Source: Snuella sedimenti (GTDB taxonomy: Bacteria > Bacteroidota > Bacteroidia > Flavobacteriales > Flavobacteriaceae). Taken from it: 64,000 nucleotides of DNA. A model generated the notes under the pieces. It was not told where the DNA came from. It did not search any database and saw only the letters and a list, made by a program, of their open reading frames with translations. Every line of letters starts with the position of its first letter. The first letter of the stretch is position 1. Shown one piece after another: positions 54,975 to 63,983 of this stretch. Location of the stretch: NCBI RefSeq assembly GCF_016428595.1, contig NZ_JAELVQ010000017.1:31281-95280 (forward strand). The letters are read 5' to 3'. The position numbers and the translations under genes were made by a program.

Positions 54975-57900
54975 AAGGTATTAAAGTATCTTACAATTAA
55001 AGCACTTCTTTTAGGGGTGTTAATGGCTTTGTGCTATAGTTGTGAAGAAGAAATGAAGCTGGATCCAGCTAAAGATTGGCCGCAATTCAAAAAGGACAAT
55101 TACCGTAGTGCCAATGCAGCCATACAATTAGATTTAGCGAGCTTGGGAGAGGACTGGCAGTATACTGCACCGCAAATGCCTGTACCTGCTTGGTATGGTC
55201 CGGCAAAAGAAGACACTTATGCACGAAGCGGGCCTTTACCATCCATGCGGGATTACGATTTATCATATTACCCCATCGTTGTAGGGAACAAATTATATTA
55301 TGGATCGACTGCCGATAATGCCATTCACTGCTTAGATAGTAAAACAGGAAAAGAACTATGGACTTTTACAACTGGAGGCCCTATTCGTGTTGCTCCGGTT
55401 TTTTACCAAGGTAAATTGCTCTTTGGATCGGATGATGGCTATGCTTACTGTATTAAAGCAACCAGTGGCAAATTAGTATGGAAGTATTCACCAGTAGCAG
55501 AACAACCTAAAAAAGTAATTAACAATAATGCACTTATTTCCTTTTGGCCTATAAGAACAGGAGTGTTAATAGAAGACAATATAGCCTATTTTGGAGCATC
55601 ACTATTACCTTGGAAAGATTCGTACTTCTGTGCTGTAAATGTTAAAACAGGAAAACCTCAAGGCACAGGCACATACATTAAAACCTATGAGAATTTAACT
55701 TTAGAAGGCGCAATGGCTTCAACAGGCTCAAAGATTATTCAGCCACAAGGTCGTATTTCTCCTATTTTTTTCGATAAAAATACAGGAGAGAGTAAAGGGC
55801 AGTTGGCTGGAACAGGCGGATGCTTTGTATTGGTAACACCCGAGAAGAATATAGTGCACCCAAATAATACGAGAGCCAAAGGCATTGCAGAAACTTTAGG
55901 GGAATTTGCTTCAGTAGCAGAAAGAAAGGATAAAAAGAACGCCGATTACATGTCTTTTAAAGACGGTAAGGAAATGGTAGTTAGTGGAGATTTTAGCTAC
56001 ATTCTAACCGATAATTCCATATCGGCCTACGATAGAAAAACTAAGAAAGTAGTATGGTTAAAGCGTAATTATAAAGCACATCGTATTGTTATATCTGGAG
56101 ATGTACTCTATGTGGGTGCGACAGATAAAGTGTATGCCGTAAGTACCAAAAATGGGTTTCCGCTTTGGGTAGCTCCTGTTAAAGGTGCTGTTTATGCATT
56201 GACAGTAGCCGATAATGCGTTGTTTGCATCGACAGGCGAAGGACATATTTATTGTTTTAGAAGTGGTAAAGGAGAGAATAGTTTATTAGCCGAAAATGCA
56301 AATAAGCCAGCTAATGTTGATGAGGTAATTAAAAAAGAAGAAGAACCAGAAACAGTAAATTTAGAATTAGAAGCCGGTCCTTTTGTGACGACCATTGGCC
56401 CTAATAGTGTAGAAATAGCTTTTGTGACTAAAGATGCAATTAATTGTGAAATTAATTGGGGAGACGATTCAGGGAAAAAGCGTATTAACGAAAAGAAAAC
56501 AACTAAAAATCACCGTATTGTAATAAATGATGTCCGAAAAGATTTTATTTATGAATACCAAATCATTGCAGGAGACAGTAAATCGGCATATTATGAGTTC
56601 GATAATTTCTTTAATTATGAAAGCCATGACGAGCCTGTTAATGATAATTCAGAAAAAAGTGCCCTGGTAAAAGAAATTGAAACCCTAAAAGATTTCAAAA
56701 AAGGGATAGCCGTTGTATTCGGAACAAAGAATAAGGAGAAAGCATTAGAGATCGCTTCTGTTACCGGGATTAAAGTGATGTTGTTTGATACTTCGGAATC
56801 CGATGTACAGAAATTAAGAGAAGAAATACAAGCTACAGGTATTTATGGTAGCAAAATTGCTGTACACCATGTAAACGATCTATCCCATTTGCCAATAACC
56901 AGTGATATTGCAAACATTGTACTGGTAAACAAAACATCCGGTTGTGAAGCCGACGAGGTTATTAGAATAGTAAAACCAGAAGGTTATGCGCTTCTAGATA
57001 AAACAGCATCCAATTTTGACAATTGGTTAAGTAAGGCGACTAATATGTGGCAAGTAACTTATATAAATGAGGAGGGGTATGGTAAATTAAGGAAAGCGCC
57101 TTATGAAACGGCTGGTAAATGGACACATCAATATGGCTTGGCAGATAACAGTGCTTTTGGAGGGGAAAGCCTTTGGGGGTCAACTGGGACCGATGACTTT
57201 GAAATTCAATGGATGGGACGCCCGGGACCACGTTTTCAAACCGATAGAAGTGGCCGAAAGCCGTCTCCATTGGCTGTAGATGGTAAAATGTTTGTCCAGG
57301 GAAGAGAACGTATTGTAGCTGTTGATGCCTATAACGGAAATGTATTGTGGTCTAAAGAATTGCCAGGGTTAAACAGAATGAACATCCACCGCGATTGTAG
57401 TAATTGGGTGGCCGATGATGATTTCGTATACGCAGCAATTAAGCAAAACCTTATTAAAATCAATAATAAGAATGGTGCTATAGATGCTATTATACCCGTA
57501 GAACAAGGTAACCAGGCTAACATAGTGAATGATTGGGGCTACGTTAGTGTCAAGAACAATTTGGTAGTTGGTTCAGCAACACCAAAAGCGAGTGCTTATA
57601 CAAACTATTACGGCGGAGACGGTTGGTACGATAGTCAATCTGGGCCATTATCAGATAAAGTAGTGAGTTATAACATTTTTGCTAAAGATAAGAATACACT
57701 AAAACCGGTTTGGATCTATGAAAAACCATCTTCATTTATCATAAATTCTACAATAACAATAAGTGGCAATACCATGAGTTTTGTGGAGTCTAGAAACAAA
57801 CGTTTTAAACTATCCAAAGACAATCGGGCGGATCCAAGTATTTTCAATGACTTGTATATGGTGTCCCTAAATGTTGTGTCGGGTAAAATTAATTGGGAAA

Positions 57901-59351
57901 AACCTATTAATACTGCTTCAGGTGTTACGACTTATTTTATGGCCGGAGGCAGTGATTTTAACGTTTTACTGGCTTCGGCTGCAGGGAAATATTATATTTA
58001 TAACTATAGTACAACAACAGGAGACTTGGTATGGAATAAAGAACAAAATTGGTTTTCTGGAGATCATGGAGGGCATCTTTCTAAACCTGCCATTGTAAAC
58101 AACCGTTTAATTGTAAAGCCCGCAATGTATCAATTGGATACTGGCGACTTGCTAAAGGAAGAAGTGCCTAAAGCAGGACATGGCTGTGCATCCTATGCCT
58201 TATCGGAGCAATCGGCGTTCTATAGAGGCGGTAGTGTTACTCAGTTTAATTTTGAAACCAATAAATTTTCGCAATGGGAACGTTTGCGTCCCGATTGTTG
58301 GATTAGTACAATTCCAGCACAAGGCTTGGTATTGTCACCAGAAGCTGGAGGCGGTTGTAGTTGTGGTAACTGGTTGGAAACGTCTATGGTATTCACGCCT
58401 AAATCAAGGGCTCCCATCACGTTTATATATAAAGATGAAAAATTTGTAGATACCTTAAAGGTTGAAATAAAAGCTAAAAACAGTGCTAATGGAGCTGTTT
58501 ATTACACCTTGGATGGAAGCGAACCTACGATGGCTTCAAATTTATACACCCAACCTATTGTTATTACCGAAACAACAGATTTAAAAGCTGTAGTTTATGT
58601 TAATAAAAATGATGAAAAAGTAGCTTTTACAAGAACAAAGACCTTTACAAGAGTTTATCCTGAACCCAAAATAGTTGAAACCCCTCAACTCATTGATGAA
58701 AACTGGGTTTTTTATATCGAACGTATCGGACAATCGGGGACAGTGCACTATACGGTCGATGGTTCGTCACCTTCTCTTAAATCACCAAAATTTGATGGTC
58801 CAGTACCGTTTTCAGAAAAAACCTTAGTAAAGGCCAAAACGATTTGGAAAAACAAAGGGAAGCTTATTGAAAGTAAGGAGACAAGTTTTGAAATACAAAT
58901 TCCAAATTTAATAGCCAATGTTGAAACGGAGGTAGAACAAGGGGTTTCCAGAGCATATTACAAAGGAAACGGAAAAACCAATGAACTTCCTAAACTGGAT
59001 GATATAAAAGCTGTAAATGCCAAGATTGTTAGTGACATTAACGCTACTGACTTTGCAAACCAAAATACTTTTGCTCTAAGATTTAAAGGCTATGTTAATA
59101 TCCCGGTAGATGGCATGTACACCTTTAGTAGTAAATCGACAAGAAGCTACGATTTTGTTTCCTTCCATAATATGGTGGAATTACAAAGTAAAGGAAACGC
59201 TGAGGTAAGTAAAGTGTTACCACTAAAAAAAGGATTACACCCTCTATTGGTAGATCATTTTGTTGGTGAAGGACCATCAGATTATAGTTTGTATATAGAA
59301 GGTCCTAAACTAAATAAGCAGTTAGTATCTGAAAGCATGTTGTTTCATTAA
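54969..59351 (+). CDS. 1460-residue multidomain lipoprotein: two PQQ-like propellers, methyltransferase-like insert, chitobiase-C and PA14-like domains
   Basis: A lipoprotein (lipobox-like ALCYSC, C25). Residues about 30-440 form a PQQ-like/BamB-like beta-propeller (TADNAIHCLDSKTGKELWTF, DDGYAYCIKATSGKLVWKY). About 455-540 form a fibronectin/purple-acid-phosphatase N-like domain. About 570-690 form a Rossmann-like segment resembling a class I methyltransferase (GIKVMLFDTSESDVQKL). A second propeller occupies about 720-1150 (VDAYNGNVLWSKELPG) with an unusual GGGCSCGNW near 1129. Two chitobiase-C-like repeats follow (YYTLDGSEPTMAS, HYTVDGSSPSLKS), then a PA14-like end. Similar layouts are known to me mainly from Planctomycetota/Verrucomicrobiota; the function is unknown. 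Confidence 0.75.
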   Translation: MKKVLKYLTIKALLLGVLMALCYSCEEEMKLDPAKDWPQFKKDNYRSANAAIQLDLASLGEDWQYTAPQMPVPAWYGPAKEDTYARSGPLPSMRDYDLSYYPIVVGNKLYYGSTADNAIHCLDSKTGKELWTFTTGGPIRVAPVFYQGKLLFGSDDGYAYCIKATSGKLVWKYSPVAEQPKKVINNNALISFWPIRTGVLIEDNIAYFGASLLPWKDSYFCAVNVKTGKPQGTGTYIKTYENLTLEGAMASTGSKIIQPQGRISPIFFDKNTGESKGQLAGTGGCFVLVTPEKNIVHPNNTRAKGIAETLGEFASVAERKDKKNADYMSFKDGKEMVVSGDFSYILTDNSISAYDRKTKKVVWLKRNYKAHRIVISGDVLYVGATDKVYAVSTKNGFPLWVAPVKGAVYALTVADNALFASTGEGHIYCFRSGKGENSLLAENANKPANVDEVIKKEEEPETVNLELEAGPFVTTIGPNSVEIAFVTKDAINCEINWGDDSGKKRINEKKTTKNHRIVINDVRKDFIYEYQIIAGDSKSAYYEFDNFFNYESHDEPVNDNSEKSALVKEIETLKDFKKGIAVVFGTKNKEKALEIASVTGIKVMLFDTSESDVQKLREEIQATGIYGSKIAVHHVNDLSHLPITSDIANIVLVNKTSGCEADEVIRIVKPEGYALLDKTASNFDNWLSKATNMWQVTYINEEGYGKLRKAPYETAGKWTHQYGLADNSAFGGESLWGSTGTDDFEIQWMGRPGPRFQTDRSGRKPSPLAVDGKMFVQGRERIVAVDAYNGNVLWSKELPGLNRMNIHRDCSNWVADDDFVYAAIKQNLIKINNKNGAIDAIIPVEQGNQANIVNDWGYVSVKNNLVVGSATPKASAYTNYYGGDGWYDSQSGPLSDKVVSYNIFAKDKNTLKPVWIYEKPSSFIINSTITISGNTMSFVESRNKRFKLSKDNRADPSIFNDLYMVSLNVVSGKINWEKPINTASGVTTYFMAGGSDFNVLLASAAGKYYIYNYSTTTGDLVWNKEQNWFSGDHGGHLSKPAIVNNRLIVKPAMYQLDTGDLLKEEVPKAGHGCASYALSEQSAFYRGGSVTQFNFETNKFSQWERLRPDCWISTIPAQGLVLSPEAGGGCSCGNWLETSMVFTPKSRAPITFIYKDEKFVDTLKVEIKAKNSANGAVYYTLDGSEPTMASNLYTQPIVITETTDLKAVVYVNKNDEKVAFTRTKTFTRVYPEPKIVETPQLIDENWVFYIERIGQSGTVHYTVDGSSPSLKSPKFDGPVPFSEKTLVKAKTIWKNKGKLIESKETSFEIQIPNLIANVETEVEQGVSRAYYKGNGKTNELPKLDDIKAVNAKIVSDINATDFANQNTFALRFKGYVNIPVDGMYTFSSKSTRSYDFVSFHNMVELQSKGNAEVSKVLPLKKGLHPLLVDHFVGEGPSDYSLYIEGPKLNKQLVSESMLFH

Positions 59352-59364
59352 TAACCATTTTAAG

Positions 59365-60462
59365 ATGAAATCGTTAAAACTTGTTTTTGTTTTATGGGTA
59401 ACCATGTATGTTACATCGGCTGAAGCCTGTAGATATACCATTAGGGAAATTGGGTTCTCTACCTTGTCCAAGGTGACCTATGTTTTGTATCGTATAGATG
59501 AAAACAAAACCGAGTTTCCGAAGCAACAGGAACAAGCTTTCCTAGAGTCAAATATAAAAACAAGTACCATAGGGTTTGATGCAGGATCAAACCCTGTTGT
59601 TGCTTTTGCAAAGGCCCATAAATTAGCGTTGCCTGCCTACGTTTTGGTCGACAAAAACGGGCGCATGTTGGCTTTGACCGAAACAAGCGATAGAAATAAT
59701 TTAAGGGAGAATGTGTTAAATTCACCTGTACAAAATCAGCTTCTTAAAAACTTGCCCATAAACTATGCTTCGGTAATTTTAATAGAGGGGATAAATAAAG
59801 AGGCCAATGAAAAAGCACGTCAAACTATATTAGAAGCATGTGGTCGTATTACCAATATTATGCCCAACATGCCCAAACAAGTAGCCGTTGGGCCAGATAT
59901 GATTACAATACGAGCGAGTCAATTTAAACAAGAACAGGTAGTATTGTGGAGCTTAGGGGTAACTAGCATACCAGAGGATCCCTTAGCTTTTGTAGTGTAT
60001 GGCAAAGGGCGTATTATGGGAGAGAAAATAGAATATGATGCTATTGGAAACGATACAGTATATAAACTCTTATCTATCATTGGAGCAGATTGTGAATGTG
60101 GTCTGGATAGAAAATGGATGTTAGGTTACCAGATTCCCTTAGATTGGCCAAAGGAAACGAGACAAGGTTTAAGTGATCGATTGGGGTTTGATGTAGATAA
60201 CCCAATGGTGCTAACCGAAATGAGTCGTATTCTAGCTATAGAAAACAGGGCCCCGGTTGATCCCGATGGCGTGTCTTACGAACCCATTGTTGTTGATCTC
60301 GATGATGAATTTGATGAGATTCCAGAGATAGTACATGCCGAACAATTTAAAATCCCAGAAGAAAAGGTAGAGGACAATAGCAACGCGGTTGTTTGGTATT
60401 CATTAGCTTTTCTTTTTATATTGATTGGAGTTGGAGCTTATTTTATATTAAAAAGAAAATAA
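59365..60462 (+). CDS. Signal-peptide protein with C-terminal membrane anchor, unknown function
   Basis: 365 residues, 13 bp after the PQQ-propeller gene. Signal peptide ends around TSAEA, leaving a mature N-terminus CRYTIREIGFSTL. The middle (about 30-240) has two thioredoxin-fold-like alternating segments (FAKAHKLALPAYVLVDKNGR; VVLWSLGVTSIPEDPLAFVVYG) without a CxxC redox motif. A CECGLDRKWMLGYQ segment follows (about 243-256). The C-terminus has one transmembrane helix (about 343-361) and a KRK anchor. I do not recognise a named family. Operon context ties it to the propeller lipoprotein and the FtsX/LolD pair; it could be their inner-membrane partner. Confidence 0.6.
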   Translation: MKSLKLVFVLWVTMYVTSAEACRYTIREIGFSTLSKVTYVLYRIDENKTEFPKQQEQAFLESNIKTSTIGFDAGSNPVVAFAKAHKLALPAYVLVDKNGRMLALTETSDRNNLRENVLNSPVQNQLLKNLPINYASVILIEGINKEANEKARQTILEACGRITNIMPNMPKQVAVGPDMITIRASQFKQEQVVLWSLGVTSIPEDPLAFVVYGKGRIMGEKIEYDAIGNDTVYKLLSIIGADCECGLDRKWMLGYQIPLDWPKETRQGLSDRLGFDVDNPMVLTEMSRILAIENRAPVDPDGVSYEPIVVDLDDEFDEIPEIVHAEQFKIPEEKVEDNSNAVVWYSLAFLFILIGVGAYFILKRK

Positions 60463-62243
60463 TGAAGGAGGTAAAATGCATTTTATTGTTTTTCGTCTTT
60501 GTAACTACCTTGGGGTTTTCTCAAGAAACTACCGAATTGTCTTGGTGGAATCCTGTACACAGCCCTTTTCATGTGGTTGAGGGACAGGGATGGACTCAAC
60601 CAAACATAAAGAACTATAACAGACTTCCAGATACTGCTGAAGGCAAAGTTAGAAAGCCCGTTTGGAATTTATCTAAGCAGTCCGCTGGACTATCCATTCG
60701 CTTTATAACTAATTCACAAAATATTGTAGTTAGATATAAAGTTAGAGGAGGCAAGGCTTTTAATCATATGCCAGCTACTGGTGTGAGTGGAGTCGATCTT
60801 TATACCAAAACAAATGATGGTGAATGGCTATGGAACAGAGGGCAATATACTTTTGGAGATACTATAACTTACAATTACACGAATCTTAAATTAAAAAAGG
60901 CATCACATCATAACAAAGGACAAGAATATGTATTGTATTTGCCCCTGTATAATGAAGTGGATTGGCTAGAGATAGGAACAGAAACTAACGCTGTATTTAA
61001 CGCTCTACCCAAACGAAGAGAAAAGCCTATAGTGGTTTATGGGACGTCCATTGCGCAAGGAGCCTGTGCATCACGTCCAGGTATGGCATGGACATCTATC
61101 TTAGGAAGAAATATAGACAGGCCTATCATTAATTTAGGGTTTTCTGGTAATGGAAGACTCGAAGATGAGGTATTGGATTATATAGAAACAATCGATGCAA
61201 AACTCTATATTTTAGATTGTTTGCCCAATTTATCACCAACCAAAGAAAGAACGCTCGATTTTGTTTTTCAACGTATTGTAGCTTCAGTGAAACGCCTTAA
61301 AAGTAAACATCCATCGACACCTATTTTATTGGTAGCACATTCCGGGTATTCCGATGGAAATACAAATAAAGAGCGGTATGAAATTTATTCCGAATTAAAT
61401 AAAGCCTTGCAAATAGCGTATGAACAATTAGTATCCGAAGGGGTTAAAGATATCTATGTCTTGACAAAAGAGGAATTGGGTTTAGGAATTGATAGTTATG
61501 TAGACGGAACACATCCCAGCGATTTGGGAATGTTACACTATGCTAAAGCTTACGAAGCACGTATTCGGGACATCATAAAGGAGCCAGTTGGAAATACAGT
61601 TACGACCATACCTGTAACACAAAATAGAGATGCCGATGTTTACAACTGGAATATGAGACACCAAAATATATTGGAGACCAATAAAATTAAACCGCCAAAA
61701 GTTTGTTTTATAGGAAACTCCATAGTGCACCAATGGGGTGGCGTGCCTAATATGGCGGTAGTAAATGGAGCTGATTCTTGGGAACGTTATTTTGAAGAGC
61801 TTGGCGTCAGAAATGTTGGTTATGGATGGGATAGAGTAGAGAATGTACTATGGCGTGTGTATCACGATGAATTGGATGGATTCGAAGCCGAGCAGATTTT
61901 ACTTAAAATAGGAACCAATAATTTGCACTTAAATACAAATGAAGAGATCATAGAAGGGCTTCGTTTTTTGGTTTTAGCAATAAAAGAGCGTCAGCCCAAA
62001 GCTAAAATTGCAGTATTGGGAATCCTTCCTAGAAGAGATCAAGAAGCCCGTATAAAAACATTGAATTTGAATATCGAGAAAATAACTAAGACGCTTCAAG
62101 TTAATTATTTATCAGTGGGAAACGCGTTACTTAATGCTAAAGGATTAATTAATGAAAGCTTGTTTAGGGACGGGTTACACCCCAACGCAAAGGGTTATAA
62201 CACGATAGCACCGTTTATTGAATCCTATTTATTGAACAAATAG
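60462..62243 (+). CDS. Secreted double-SGNH/GDSL hydrolase (esterase)
   Basis: 593 residues with a signal peptide (LLFFVFVTTLGFSQ). The ATG overlaps the previous stop by one base (TAATG), giving translational coupling. An N-terminal beta-domain (about 25-170) precedes a first SGNH hydrolase (about 190-375; VYGTSIAQGACASRPG, LGFSGNGR, DGTHPSDLGMLHYA). A second SGNH hydrolase follows (about 410-590; VCFIGNSIVHQWGG, LKIGTNN, DGLHPNAKGY). Both retain the Ser and the Asp-x-x-His of the catalytic triad. Likely carbohydrate or lipid de-acylation (acetyl-esterase or PAF-acetylhydrolase-like) outside the cytoplasm. The substrate is unknown. Confidence 0.87.
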   Translation: MKEVKCILLFFVFVTTLGFSQETTELSWWNPVHSPFHVVEGQGWTQPNIKNYNRLPDTAEGKVRKPVWNLSKQSAGLSIRFITNSQNIVVRYKVRGGKAFNHMPATGVSGVDLYTKTNDGEWLWNRGQYTFGDTITYNYTNLKLKKASHHNKGQEYVLYLPLYNEVDWLEIGTETNAVFNALPKRREKPIVVYGTSIAQGACASRPGMAWTSILGRNIDRPIINLGFSGNGRLEDEVLDYIETIDAKLYILDCLPNLSPTKERTLDFVFQRIVASVKRLKSKHPSTPILLVAHSGYSDGNTNKERYEIYSELNKALQIAYEQLVSEGVKDIYVLTKEELGLGIDSYVDGTHPSDLGMLHYAKAYEARIRDIIKEPVGNTVTTIPVTQNRDADVYNWNMRHQNILETNKIKPPKVCFIGNSIVHQWGGVPNMAVVNGADSWERYFEELGVRNVGYGWDRVENVLWRVYHDELDGFEAEQILLKIGTNNLHLNTNEEIIEGLRFLVLAIKERQPKAKIAVLGILPRRDQEARIKTLNLNIEKITKTLQVNYLSVGNALLNAKGLINESLFRDGLHPNAKGYNTIAPFIESYLLNK

Positions 62244-62365
62244 GAAATCAGATTGTCTTCATCGGTTTTTTTCTTAAATACGACCGTTGTATATTTACCT
62301 AATACCAATTCGATATTAAATTTAAAGTTGAAATGGTATAAAATGAATTTTTGATTAATTTCTAT

Positions 62366-63799
62366 ATGACTTTTCGTTTTATCGGTATTTTCATTTTTTT
62401 ACTTGTTGGATGCACTAAAACAGAAAGACCTGACATTGTATTCGATGATTTCGAAAAAGGACGCTTCATCAATTGGAATAAGCAGGGGCAATCATTCGTG
62501 AATCCCATCAATGTAGATTCTACGGCAGAACCTATTAAGAATGTCCACGGGAAGTATGTCGCATATTCAAATTTTGAAGGAGAAGGCGAAAGTAGGGCGC
62601 AAGGAAAATTGGTATCCCATAAATTTAAGGTCAATAGAAAGTATATCTCATTTTTGATAGCTGGAGGCAATCATAATATTCGGGAATGCGTCAATTTAAT
62701 CATTAACAATAAGATCGTAAAAGTTGCTACCGGAGAGAATGATATGGTCTTGCGGGAAGTGGTTTGGGATGTTAGTGCTTTAGAGGGACGAGAAGCCGTT
62801 ATCGAGGTTGTAGATGCCATGGCCTCCCCTTTTGAAAGTAATGCTCTAGGGTTTATAATTGCTGATAATTTTACGTTTAGCGATAAAATTCACCAACGAG
62901 AAGTTGTTTTTGAAGACTTCGAAAATGGTACCTATAGTAACTGGCAAGTAGAAGGAGAAGCCTTTGAAGTGCCTAGAAACAGGACTAACGTTTACTATCC
63001 CATTTCGGCCAATGGATTTAACGGTGAGTATTTTGCGTTTTCCTTCGGAAGGAACCACGACAAAAAGCAGGGTAAATTAAGATCCAAACCTTTTAAAATA
63101 AATCACGATTACGTAACCTTATTGGTGGGTGGAGGAAACCATCCTAAGCTTACCTGCGTTAATTTACTGGTTAATGACAGCATTGTTTGTTCAGCAACAG
63201 GAAGTAACGATGGTAATTTGAGACCGCACCAATGGGATGTAAAGGGGCTAAAAGGGATGACGGGAACTATTGAAATTGTCGATCACTTTTCAGATGGGTG
63301 GGGCCATATCATGGTAGATGATATCATTTTTATAGATGAACCCAAATGGTATATGCAAATTTGGGTATGGGCTATAATCTTCCTGTTAGGCTTCGTTGGA
63401 ATATATATAATTCCCAGATTGGCCTTAAAATCGAAATCAAACATCAAAATATCTCCGGAAGATGATGAAGCATTGGAAAAATTGAAATCTATTATTAGGA
63501 CTTCAGAAATTTATTTAAACAACGAATGTTCCATTCAGGATATAATAACCGTTTCAGAATCTTCTGAAGAAGAAACAAATCGCTTATTTTCAAAAAGCGA
63601 ATACGGATCACTTATTAATTACCTTAACTCTTTAAGAGTTGAAGCTTTTAAGCAACAACTACAAGATCCGAAAAATGAAGCCTATACCATGATATCGATT
63701 GCTGAGCAATGTGGGTTTAGTTCTAAAACCTCCTTTTATCGAACCTTTAAGGCCATTACCAACATAACGCCTTCAGAATATAAAAACAGTTTGAAATAA
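62366..63799 (+). CDS. Membrane-bound AraC-family regulator with duplicated beta-sandwich sensor
   Basis: 477 residues. The N-terminus looks like a lipoprotein signal (IFIFLLVGCTKT, C16). Two tandem extracytoplasmic beta domains follow, about 24-178 and 182-325, each with DFExGxxxNW, a LIAGGNH/LVGGGNH motif, CVNLIINN/CVNLLVND and a closing AD/VDD. The second closely resembles the accessory domain of some GH32 enzymes (GWGHIMVDDI). A transmembrane helix (about 330-352) and a C-terminal AraC HTH (about 375-477; ISIAEQCGFSSKTSFYRTFK) complete it. The TTG at 62351 is a less likely start than ATG at 62366. A one-component sensor for an extracytoplasmic glycan is inferred. Confidence 0.85.
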   Translation: MTFRFIGIFIFLLVGCTKTERPDIVFDDFEKGRFINWNKQGQSFVNPINVDSTAEPIKNVHGKYVAYSNFEGEGESRAQGKLVSHKFKVNRKYISFLIAGGNHNIRECVNLIINNKIVKVATGENDMVLREVVWDVSALEGREAVIEVVDAMASPFESNALGFIIADNFTFSDKIHQREVVFEDFENGTYSNWQVEGEAFEVPRNRTNVYYPISANGFNGEYFAFSFGRNHDKKQGKLRSKPFKINHDYVTLLVGGGNHPKLTCVNLLVNDSIVCSATGSNDGNLRPHQWDVKGLKGMTGTIEIVDHFSDGWGHIMVDDIIFIDEPKWYMQIWVWAIIFLLGFVGIYIIPRLALKSKSNIKISPEDDEALEKLKSIIRTSEIYLNNECSIQDIITVSESSEEETNRLFSKSEYGSLINYLNSLRVEAFKQQLQDPKNEAYTMISIAEQCGFSSKTSFYRTFKAITNITPSEYKNSLK

Positions 63800-63975
63800 T
63801 GCGAATCTTGCATAAGAATATTTACGTCAGTTTGAGTGATTTTTACAAAAATCGTATCGAAGACAAGTAAAATTTTATACTAACCTGAGTTTTCTATGTT
63901 AAAAACCAAATAAAAAGGCATTATTTGTTGTTTTATGGCATTGAAATCCTAGGAACGATTTTCAGTTCCGTTTTA

Positions 63976-63983
63976 TATTTTTG
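63976..63983 (+). promoter_or_regulatory. Candidate -7 element near the window end
   Basis: TATTTTTG matches TAnnTTTG on the plus strand and would drive a gene beyond the window. A GGAAC/GTTCC inverted repeat (about 63953-63969) lies just upstream. No -33 box at standard spacing was seen. Confidence 0.3.

Noticed and set aside
54969..59351. Reading the propeller protein as a PQQ-dependent alcohol dehydrogenase.
   Set aside because: It has a lipoprotein signal, multiple non-enzymatic domains and no evident quinoprotein dehydrogenase active-site pattern; propeller repeats alone do not show PQQ binding.
60393..60461. Upstream extension of the double-SGNH gene overlapping the previous gene.
   Set aside because: The extension is an out-of-frame reading of the transmembrane anchor of the previous gene; ATG at 60462 starts a proper signal peptide.
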